The notes beneath the pieces were generated by a model, which had not been told where the DNA came from, searched no databases, and saw only the letters and a program-made list of their open reading frames with translations. Of a stretch of DNA of 27,178 bases, positions 7,850-13,154 are shown piece by piece. Position 1 is the stretch's first letter; each line of letters opens with the position of its first letter. The position numbers were made by a program, and so were the translations under genes. The DNA is from a virus. The stretch is taken from positions 1-27,178 of the IMG/VR virus record IMGVR_UViG_3300006737_000153. One strand, written 5' to 3'.

Positions 7850-8277
7850 GTGACGAAATATTTGAAAAAAACATGGAAGAAGTGTTCGACATTGAACCTG
7901 ATGAAGTATCCAATGTACCCGAAGGTGGTTGTGCTAAACGTAAGGATCAACTCTCAGATGTCTCAGAGGACAGGGAGAAGGACTATGTATATACTAGGGC
8001 AGAACTCTATAGACTCATAGATCAAGGTCAGGAGGCGGTTCAGGGGGCGTTAGAGGTCGCACAGGAGTCAGGGCATCCAAGAGCATTTGAAGTTGCTACA
8101 AACGCTATGAAGCAGGTAGCAGACATGACTGATAAACTTATGGATCTACAGAAGAAAGTTAAGGATCTAGATGAAGAGAAAAAAGGTCCGAGCAAGGTTA
8201 CTAACAATGCTATGTTTGTAGGTAGCACATCAGAACTACAAAAGATGCTTAAACAAATGAATGGGGGCAAACGGTAA
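7846..8277 (+). CDS. 16: Terminase small subunit gp16
   Basis: The 143-aa product (T4 gp16 about 164) is mostly helical and highly charged. It has a long central helix pair (LYRLIDQGQEAVQGALEVAQ, then ATNAMKQVADMTDKLMDLQ and a KKVKDLDEEKK coiled segment), which fits the oligomerising core of T4-type small terminases. Its role is to form a ring that recognises concatemeric DNA and stimulates the gp17 motor and nuclease. Unlike T4, where genes 16 and 17 overlap, gp17 here begins about 2.9 kb downstream, after a block of accessory genes. Confidence 0.85.
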   Translation: MSDEIFEKNMEEVFDIEPDEVSNVPEGGCAKRKDQLSDVSEDREKDYVYTRAELYRLIDQGQEAVQGALEVAQESGHPRAFEVATNAMKQVADMTDKLMDLQKKVKDLDEEKKGPSKVTNNAMFVGSTSELQKMLKQMNGGKR

Positions 8278-8279
8278 GT

Positions 8280-8861
8280 ATGGTTTCTATTAATACTATG
8301 TACTGTGAAAAAAGATTACCTGTTTTCACATCGAAATTACCAGACTACGAAAATTACAACAAACACATGCTTGATTTAATTAAGCAGTATAGAGAGAAAT
8401 TTCCAGAAAAAGAAACACATACAAATTTAAGAGCATGGAGAAGTCAGTATGATGCTCACATAAAAGAAGAGAGGTTTGAACATCTCATAGATAAGTGCTG
8501 TGATTTTGCAACCTTTGTTAGTAAACATATGTGGGATGCAGATTTAGTATATCTACCATCTGCAATGTGGGTGGGTCAATATGATAAAGGTGAGTATGCT
8601 AGAAAGCACCACCATGCACCAGCAGATTGGGCAGTTGTTTATTACATTGATGTCGATGAGAATTCATCTCCTATAGTATTTGAAGATGAACTAATAGTAA
8701 AACCAGAAAACGGAATGATTGTTATGTTTCCTGGTGATTTGAATCATAGGGTAGAACCAACTAATTCACCAAGAACAATTGCTGCTATGAACTTAGTAAA
8801 AAAACTAGATATAATAGAAATAGAATACACCCCAAATAAAGATGGCATATCAAAGGAATGA
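8280..8861 (+). CDS. 2OG/Fe(II) oxygenase-like protein
   Basis: The 193-aa protein has the C-terminal jelly-roll signature of the phage-type 2OG-Fe(II) oxygenase family that uses an HxH-like first motif: KHHHAPADWAVVYYIDV (His110 and His112), a VFED strand, MVMFPGDLNHRVEP-like strand with His156, and SPRTIAAMNL with Arg165. I read IVMFPGDLNHRVEP and a conserved NL end as typical. Substrate unknown; host or virion protein modification is possible. It begins 2 bases after gp16 stops and so opens the island separating the terminase genes. The last 20 bases overlap the next gene. Confidence 0.75.
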   Translation: MVSINTMYCEKRLPVFTSKLPDYENYNKHMLDLIKQYREKFPEKETHTNLRAWRSQYDAHIKEERFEHLIDKCCDFATFVSKHMWDADLVYLPSAMWVGQYDKGEYARKHHHAPADWAVVYYIDVDENSSPIVFEDELIVKPENGMIVMFPGDLNHRVEPTNSPRTIAAMNLVKKLDIIEIEYTPNKDGISKE

Positions 8862-9099
8862 TGTTGATTGCAATCCAGTAGGATCTCAACCATCAAGTGC
8901 TACTGTTAATCAGTTCTCAGGAAACGAAGGTTGGACTACAGTAACATACAAGAATTGGAACGCAGATTTTCAAGCAAGAAAGTCTGATAACTCTACAAGA
9001 ACACCAGGTACATTTCAAGCTAGAACTTCAGATAATAGCACACGTACACCTGCTGCATATCAAAGGCATGATTTAGACAACAACGCAGTGTCTGCTTAA
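8842..9099 (+). CDS. Small repeat protein, 85 aa
   Basis: The chain is a set of short repeats. Two 15-residue units, FQARKSDNSTRTPGT (43-57) and FQARTSDNSTRTPAA (58-72), differ at only four positions. Flanking them are two related YQRxDxDxN segments, one at the N-terminus (YQRNDVDCNPVG) and one at the C-terminus (YQRHDLDNNAVSA). It is polar, rich in Ser, Thr, Asn and Asp, and without a membrane segment. Such repeats could be a short adhesive or fibre-associated module, but I recognise no family. The start overlaps the preceding oxygenase gene by 20 bases. Confidence 0.65.
   Translation: MAYQRNDVDCNPVGSQPSSATVNQFSGNEGWTTVTYKNWNADFQARKSDNSTRTPGTFQARTSDNSTRTPAAYQRHDLDNNAVSA
8968..9057 (+). repeat. 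Tandem 45-bp coding repeat (2 copies)
   Basis: Two adjacent 45-bp units encode FQARxSDNSTRTPxx. Several third-codon positions differ while the amino acids are kept (for example AGT CTG-type versus AGA-type differences across the SDNSTRTP segment), which suggests an old duplication kept by protein-level selection. Confidence 0.65.
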
Positions 9100-9110
9100 C
9101 CTAACAATCA

Positions 9111-9138
9111 TTGACCTCTAAGAAGAAATACTTATAAT
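9111..9138 (+). promoter_or_regulatory. Host sigma70-type promoter for the small-gene island
   Basis: TTGACC (9111-9116) is separated by 16 bp from a perfect TATAAT (9133-9138), giving a predicted start near 9145 and a leader of about 18 bases before the ATG at 9163. This implies early expression of the tiny genes that follow. Confidence 0.7.
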
Positions 9139-9162
9139 TAGTATTAGCATACATTATGAGTT

Positions 9163-9318
9163 ATGAGACTTAACGAAAACGATGTGCAACGTATAATCAA
9201 AGCATGTAACCTCGCAAAGGAAGTATCCGAAAGCGATAATATGTGGGATGATTATGAACGCATTATTCACAAGTTAGAAACTCTATGTGAACAAGGGTAC
9301 TGTGCATTAAGCAAATGA
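9163..9318 (+). CDS. Small hypothetical protein, 51 aa
   Basis: MRLNENDVQR onward, ending CEQGYCALSK. It is predicted to be helical and charged, with two cysteines near the C-terminus. It is the first gene after the sigma70-type promoter at 9111-9138. An upstream ATG at 9155 closes after five codons in another frame. The stop overlaps the next start in ATGA, a coupling pattern that supports this being a real gene. No family recognised. Confidence 0.55.
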   Translation: MRLNENDVQRIIKACNLAKEVSESDNMWDDYERIIHKLETLCEQGYCALSK

Positions 9319-9491
9319 CTCACTACATAGTTGGTTATCACGAAGTTGATACCGAAAGACATCAAAAAGAAATATGCGAGATCGCTACTGACTCGTATGA
9401 AGCAATCAGAGACGCAATAGAGGATGTGCCTTACTTAAAGGAGCATCCTCATTTTGTTGATTACTGCCTCAAAACTGAGGAAGAAAAATGA
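9315..9491 (+). CDS. Small hypothetical protein, 58 aa
   Basis: MTHYIVGYHEVDTERHQKE onward, ending LKTEEEK. The short strand YIVGYHEV followed by a long helix (EICEIATDSYEAIRDAIEDV) gives a compact alpha/beta domain rich in His and acidic residues. It overlaps the upstream gene by 4 bases and the downstream gene by 4 bases (ATGA at both ends). Unknown function. Confidence 0.55.
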   Translation: MTHYIVGYHEVDTERHQKEICEIATDSYEAIRDAIEDVPYLKEHPHFVDYCLKTEEEK

Positions 9492-9601
9492 GTAGCATTA
9501 CAAAAAACAAGCACGAGATAATGTGGTGGATGAGCCGACTCACCATCATGGGTTGTGCTTTAGGAGCATCAGTCGTATTTGCATCAACAGCATACGCCTA
9601 A
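9488..9601 (+). CDS. Tiny single-span membrane peptide, 37 aa
   Basis: A polar N-terminus (MSSITKNKHE) is followed by a hydrophobic span (IMWWMSRLTIMGCALGASVV) and ends FASTAYA. The end resembles a signal-peptidase AxA site, so the peptide looks like a signal sequence without a passenger. It probably inserts in the inner or thylakoid membrane. The gene overlaps the preceding one (ATGA), and its stop codon adjoins a late promoter box. I recognise no named small photosynthesis or lysis protein. Confidence 0.5.
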   Translation: MSSITKNKHEIMWWMSRLTIMGCALGASVVFASTAYA

Positions 9602-9607
9602 TAAATA
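9600..9607 (+). promoter_or_regulatory. Late promoter box overlapping a stop codon
   Basis: AATAAATA shares bases with the TAA stop at 9599-9601 and lies 21 bases before the ATG at 9629. It is one mismatch from the T4 late consensus. Confidence 0.55.
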
Positions 9608-9628
9608 ATATTAACAACTGAATATCAT

Positions 9629-9928
9629 ATGTTATCAACACAATATCGTTTGAGGTTAGAAGCAATCTGCAAAGACATTGCTTCTGGAACGGAAGTTGGT
9701 TTAGAAGACATGATCTGGGCAAACAAACTAGCAAAAGCAAATACTGCTGCTAGAGGTATGCTCAATACTGCAAGAAGGATCAGTACAAATCCTGATGATT
9801 CTTTTCTGAATGAGTTGAATATTGGAGACCCCGATCCAACTCATCATCGTAGGGGTTTCGGTGATCCACAAGATGTGGTAGACTGGTTCCATCAAGAACG
9901 ATCTGATGATTGGAGGCAACGTGATTGA
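9629..9928 (+). CDS. Hypothetical protein, 99 aa
   Basis: The N-terminal 50 residues form a probable helical bundle (YRLRLEAICKDIASG, then DMIWANKLAKANTAARGMLNTA). The C-terminal half is Asp, Pro, His and Arg rich and probably extended (DPDPTHHRRGFGDPQDVVDWFHQER). It starts behind a late-type box, and the end overlaps the next gene by 23 bases. I recall similar small proteins near terminase genes of cyanomyoviruses but know no function. Confidence 0.65.
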   Translation: MLSTQYRLRLEAICKDIASGTEVGLEDMIWANKLAKANTAARGMLNTARRISTNPDDSFLNELNIGDPDPTHHRRGFGDPQDVVDWFHQERSDDWRQRD

Positions 9929-10199
9929 AGATGGTGATAAGATTGTAAGGATGGTACTGCTGAGTCCACACGAAGCAGACCACTTATATAAAAAAGAAGA
10001 CGGTACATTCTATTGGTGTCATCATCGAAAAGGTGGTGACACCTTTTCTGTGCCTGAGATACAGATGGAAATGTTCCCACCTCCACCACCTAAGAAGGTA
10101 GTGGTAGGAACAGATGCACCACATCATAATATACTAGAGAAATACTATGGTAAGGACTGGAAACCTACACCACAAGAAGGACTTGAGGATCATTACTAA
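9906..10199 (+). CDS. Hypothetical protein, 97 aa
   Basis: A small beta-rich N-terminal half (KIVRMVLLSPHEADHLYKK, then GTFYWCHHRKGGDTFSV) precedes a proline-rich linker (MFPPPPPKK, residues about 55-63) and a short polar tail. The CHH cluster could be part of a metal site, though only one Cys is present. The start overlaps the preceding gene by 23 bases; Met16 is an alternative. The stop overlaps the next start (TAATG). Function unknown. Confidence 0.6.
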   Translation: MIGGNVIEDGDKIVRMVLLSPHEADHLYKKEDGTFYWCHHRKGGDTFSVPEIQMEMFPPPPPKKVVVGTDAPHHNILEKYYGKDWKPTPQEGLEDHY

Positions 10200-10480
10200 T
10201 GAAAGGATATAGTAAGGAGGACATCAAGAAGTTACTAGGATCATCATGGCCACAAATGCCTGAAGGTTATGAGACTGGTAATCAGATGAGAAGAAGAAAG
10301 GGTAATGAGATGAGAGCAGGGTTGAGACCCTATCCCAAGTACCCATCAAAGGAGTCAAGGATAGCAGACACTTCAGGTATGTTTGATGATGAGGGACAAT
10401 ACATTTACCCACCTAACAGTGGGTTTAATTGGATGCAGAAAATAGATCCCAATTCTCCTTGGAAAGTTAAAGTTTCATAA
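10199..10480 (+). CDS. Hypothetical protein, 93 aa
   Basis: A basic, aromatic and proline-rich small protein: MKGYSKEDIKKLLGSSWPQ, then a basic stretch MRRRKGNEMRAGLRPYPKYP and a Trp/Pro-rich end (FNWMQKIDPNSPWKV). The basic middle could contact nucleic acid, but no fold is recognised. It is translationally coupled to the previous gene (TAATG) and followed after 16 bases by a membrane-protein gene. Confidence 0.6.
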   Translation: MKGYSKEDIKKLLGSSWPQMPEGYETGNQMRRRKGNEMRAGLRPYPKYPSKESRIADTSGMFDDEGQYIYPPNSGFNWMQKIDPNSPWKVKVS

Positions 10481-10496
10481 CTCGGTAATTACGACA

Positions 10497-10688
10497 ATGA
10501 GCGATATAGTATGGTCTATAAATATCATGGTAGGTGTCCTACTCGTTGCAGTGGGATATGTTATTTACTGGATCTTCAAGTATGATGAATGGTATCCTAA
10601 CGACATTGATAGTCATGTCTCCTCTCAACATGGGACAGATGATTCAGGAGATAAGGAGCTGGAAGTCAGAGCAGAACAGGAAACCTGA
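10497..10688 (+). CDS. Small single-span membrane protein, 63 aa
   Basis: The N-terminal half is one strongly hydrophobic span (IVWSINIMVGVLLVAVGYVI, then YWIFKY), followed by a hydrophilic acidic tail (residues 30-63) rich in Asp, Ser and Glu. The topology resembles small phage membrane anchors, but no spanin, holin or photosystem subunit signature is visible. An overlapping ORF in another frame starting at 10534 is treated as a shadow because this frame alone has a plausible membrane-protein composition. Confidence 0.55.
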   Translation: MSDIVWSINIMVGVLLVAVGYVIYWIFKYDEWYPNDIDSHVSSQHGTDDSGDKELEVRAEQET

Positions 10689-10695
10689 AATCGAA

Positions 10696-10785
10696 ATGCT
10701 AAATAATGCAATAGATGATTTTTGGAAAGATGGGAAAGATGATACCACCAACTCGGAAGAGTTGTTACAACTTCAGAGTGATTAA
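10696..10785 (+). CDS. Possible 29-aa peptide ORF overlapping the nuclease start
   Basis: MLNNAIDDFWKDGKDD onward to LLQLQSD. The acidic helical peptide begins 8 bases after the previous stop, but its first codons overlap the late box at 10699-10705 and most of it overlaps the nuclease gene in another frame. It may be a real leader-like peptide expressed from the early transcript or a chance ORF. Confidence 0.25.
   Translation: MLNNAIDDFWKDGKDDTTNSEELLQLQSD
10699..10705 (+). promoter_or_regulatory. Late promoter box upstream of the nuclease and gp17
   Basis: CTAAATA, the same 7-mer seen before gp13, gp18, the gp67-like gene and gp3. Transcription would begin near 10712. That leaves almost no leader for an ATG at 10715 and favours a nuclease start at 10739. 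Confidence 0.5.
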
Positions 10786-11185
10786 GATAAACAAAGTTGT
10801 AGATGGAGATACGATAGACGTAACTATAGATCTTGGATTTGACCTACTAAAAAAAGAAAGGGTTCGCATAGCAGGTGTGGATACTCCTGAAAAACGTACC
10901 AGAAATTTAGAGGAAAAAGCACTTGGAATCGATGCAACCGAATGGCTTAAAACCAAACTCAACGACACTATTAAAGGTGATGACGAGTTACTTATTAGGA
11001 CTGAGCTTGTTGGTGGGGTCGGCAAGTATGGTAGGCTTTTGGGTTGGCTTTACATTGGGGAATCAAACGTCTCTCTCAACGAACAAATGATATCACAAGG
11101 TTATGCTTGGGAGTATGACGGTGGTACTAAGAATAAAGATTTTGAAGAACTAAGAGAGATTCGTAGAGAACATGGAACTTTATAA
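10739..11185 (+). CDS. Staphylococcal-nuclease-like (thermonuclease) enzyme
   Basis: The product, 148 aa from this start, has the full active-site set of the SNase family: VVDGDTIDV (the Asp of GDT binds Ca2+), VRIAGVDTPE (Arg, Asp, Thr and Glu corresponding to SNase R35, D40, T41 and E43) and KYGRLLGWLY (Arg corresponding to R87), followed by NEQMISQGYAW, which matches the conserved C-terminal helix. It should cut DNA or RNA non-specifically with Ca2+, perhaps host DNA. Upstream ATGs at 10715 and 10730 are in frame. I chose 10739 because a GGAAAG sits 9 bases before it and the late transcript would start too close to 10715. The stop overlaps the gp17 start (TAATG). Confidence 0.85.
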   Translation: MIPPTRKSCYNFRVIKINKVVDGDTIDVTIDLGFDLLKKERVRIAGVDTPEKRTRNLEEKALGIDATEWLKTKLNDTIKGDDELLIRTELVGGVGKYGRLLGWLYIGESNVSLNEQMISQGYAWEYDGGTKNKDFEELREIRREHGTL

Positions 11186-12837
11186 TGGCTGCACAAACTG
11201 AAGTATATCTTGGTAACCCCAACCTGAAGAAGGCAGGTACTGAGATACAATTTACAAAGAAGCAAGTACAGGAGTGGATCAAGTGTAAAGATGATCCACT
11301 TTACTTTGCGTGTAAATACATGCAGATCATCAACCTTGATGAAGGTCTAGTTCCTTTTGAGATGTATGATTTTCAAAAGAAAATCCTAATGGACTTTCAT
11401 GAAAACAGATTCAACATTGCAAAACTCCCTAGGCAGACAGGTAAGAGTACGACTGTTGTGGCTTACCTTTTACACTACGCTATTTTCAATGATAGTGTTA
11501 ATATCGGTATCCTCGCTAACAAAGCAAGTACTGCTAGGGAACTCCTCGGAAGACTCCAACTAGCATATGAAAATTTACCCAAGTGGATACAACATGGAAT
11601 ACTCGTATGGAACAAAGGTAATGTTGAACTTGAAAATGGATCAAAGATCCTTGCTGCTTCTACGTCTGCTAGTGCTGTTCGTGGTATGTCATTTAACATA
11701 CTATTCCTTGATGAGTTTGCATTCGTTCCAAATCACGTAGCAGAACAGTTCTTTGCATCTGTTTATCCTACTATTACTTCTGGTAAGTCAACAAAAGTCA
11801 TAATCATATCTACACCTAATGGTATGAACCACTTCTATAAGACGTGGGAGGATGCTAGGAGAGGTAAGAATGGATATGTTACCAATGAAGTACATTGGTC
11901 TCAAGTACCAGGCAGAGATGCTAAATGGAAAGAAGAGACATTACGAAACACATCTAAGAGACAATTTGCACAGGAGTTTGAATGTGACTTCTTAGGATCT
12001 GCTGATACATTAATATCACCATCTAAACTACAATCAATACCGTTCACTGACCCACTTATAAGCAATGCAGGACTTGATATACACGAGAGAGTACAAGAAG
12101 ATCACGAATATGTTATTACTGTGGATGTTGCCAGAGGAATCGGTGGCGATTATTCGGCTTTCATCGTATATGATATCACCACTATGCCGTATCAAATTGT
12201 TGCCAAGTACCGTAATAACGAGATTAAACCTGTACTGTTTCCCTCTGTCATCTTCCAAGTAGCAAAACAATACAACTATCCATACATCTTAGTAGAGGTA
12301 AATGATATTGGTGATAGCATAGCAGCAACATTAAACTATGATCTTGAGTATCCTAACGTACTCATGTGTGCTATGAGAGGTAGAGCTGGTCAGATAGTAG
12401 GTCAAGGGTTCTCAGGAACTAAGACTCAACTAGGAGTCAAGATGAGCATCACTGTGAAGAAACAAGGGTGTGCTAATCTTAAGGCAATTATAGAAGATGA
12501 TAAACTCACGTTCAAGGACTTTGAGATATTCCAAGAGTTAACTACGTTTGTACAAAAGAAACAAGCATGGGAAGCAGATGAAGGGTATCATGATGACCTA
12601 GTAATGTGTATGGTTATATTTGCTTGGTTGTGTATGCAAGACTTCTTTAAGGAACTTACTGACCATGATGTAAGAAGAAGAATATACGAAGAACAGAGAA
12701 ACCAAATAGAACAGGACATGGCTCCATTTGGATTTGTAGATGATGGATTAGGTGATGATACCTTTGTTGATGCTGAAGGTAACTTCTGGTATGGAGATAC
12801 ACAAGACTCTGTTACATACATGATGCCCGACTTATGA
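11185..12837 (+). CDS. 17: Terminase large subunit gp17 (packaging ATPase and nuclease)
   Basis: The 550-aa protein (T4 about 610) has a two-domain packaging motor. In the ATPase domain, Walker A is LPRQTGKST (81-89), Walker B with the catalytic Glu is NILFLDE (171-177), and the coupling motif is ISTPNG (208-213). In the RNase H-like nuclease domain the acidic residues are in ITVDVARG (Asp314), ILVEVND (Glu371) and EGYHDDLV (Asp470 or Asp471), matching T4 D401, E458 and D542. It translocates DNA through the gp20 portal and cuts concatemers at headful. It is coupled to the nuclease gene upstream and overlaps the zinc-finger gene downstream by 4 bases. No missing key residue. Confidence 0.97.
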   Translation: MAAQTEVYLGNPNLKKAGTEIQFTKKQVQEWIKCKDDPLYFACKYMQIINLDEGLVPFEMYDFQKKILMDFHENRFNIAKLPRQTGKSTTVVAYLLHYAIFNDSVNIGILANKASTARELLGRLQLAYENLPKWIQHGILVWNKGNVELENGSKILAASTSASAVRGMSFNILFLDEFAFVPNHVAEQFFASVYPTITSGKSTKVIIISTPNGMNHFYKTWEDARRGKNGYVTNEVHWSQVPGRDAKWKEETLRNTSKRQFAQEFECDFLGSADTLISPSKLQSIPFTDPLISNAGLDIHERVQEDHEYVITVDVARGIGGDYSAFIVYDITTMPYQIVAKYRNNEIKPVLFPSVIFQVAKQYNYPYILVEVNDIGDSIAATLNYDLEYPNVLMCAMRGRAGQIVGQGFSGTKTQLGVKMSITVKKQGCANLKAIIEDDKLTFKDFEIFQELTTFVQKKQAWEADEGYHDDLVMCMVIFAWLCMQDFFKELTDHDVRRRIYEEQRNQIEQDMAPFGFVDDGLGDDTFVDAEGNFWYGDTQDSVTYMMPDL

Positions 12838-13067
12838 TGGATCTCGAACAGCAGTTTGACCTAGAACACTTGCTGTTCAAACAAAGAACATGTAGATGTT
12901 GTGGAAGAACTAAAGACTTACTTAATGATTACTACTTAATTCGTAAGAATAGAAGCAGACTTGCCTCATCATATTCGTATGAATGTAAACTGTGTACGAT
13001 AGAAAGGGTTGTAAAGACTAGAAAAAATAAGAGATCTAATAAAGAATGGATGTATCCAGACTGGTAG
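12834..13067 (+). CDS. Small zinc-ribbon-like protein, 77 aa
   Basis: Two cysteine pairs, CRCCG (about residues 20-24) and CKLC (about 51-54), are separated by about 27 residues with aromatic and basic content (LLNDYYLIRKNRSR). This is the layout of a four-Cys zinc finger. Similar segments occur at the N-terminus of phage HNH/endonuclease VII-type proteins, but no HNH histidine is visible, so a nuclease is unlikely. The C-terminus is strongly basic (KTRKNKRSNKEW), consistent with nucleic-acid binding. It overlaps gp17 by 4 bases (ATGATG) and is followed by the gp18 promoter region. Function unknown. Confidence 0.7.
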   Translation: MMDLEQQFDLEHLLFKQRTCRCCGRTKDLLNDYYLIRKNRSRLASSYSYECKLCTIERVVKTRKNKRSNKEWMYPDW

Positions 13068-13104
13068 TTCATGCATTGTTTCCCCATTCAAGAGTTGCTA
13101 TTTT

Positions 13105-13111
13105 CTAAATA
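13105..13111 (+). promoter_or_regulatory. Late promoter box upstream of gp18
   Basis: CTAAATA followed by ACTATAGAC, in the 87-bp gap before gp18, with its start 44 bases before the ATG at 13155. The downstream TATAG echo recurs after the boxes at 16233 and 22015. A GGGAG Shine-Dalgarno lies at 13140-13144. Confidence 0.65.
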
Positions 13112-13154
13112 ACTATAGACAATTTTAGCGATCATTTATCGGGAGTAAAGCATA

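Noticed and set aside
9488-9601. Possible high-light-inducible (Hli) protein in the 37-aa membrane peptide
   Set aside because: SRLTIMG looks a little like the GRLAMIG of Hli proteins, but the Asn and Ala of the chlorophyll-binding motif are absent and the Glu-to-Arg spacing is wrong.
10534-10785. An 83-aa ORF overlapping the small membrane protein
   Set aside because: It is out of frame with the 10497-10688 gene, which has the better start and membrane composition. Only its last 29 codons (10696-10785) were kept, as a low-confidence candidate.
12834-13067. HNH homing endonuclease in the small four-Cys protein
   Set aside because: Two Cys pairs are present, but no HNH histidine-asparagine core follows, and at 77 aa it is too short; called zinc-ribbon-like only.
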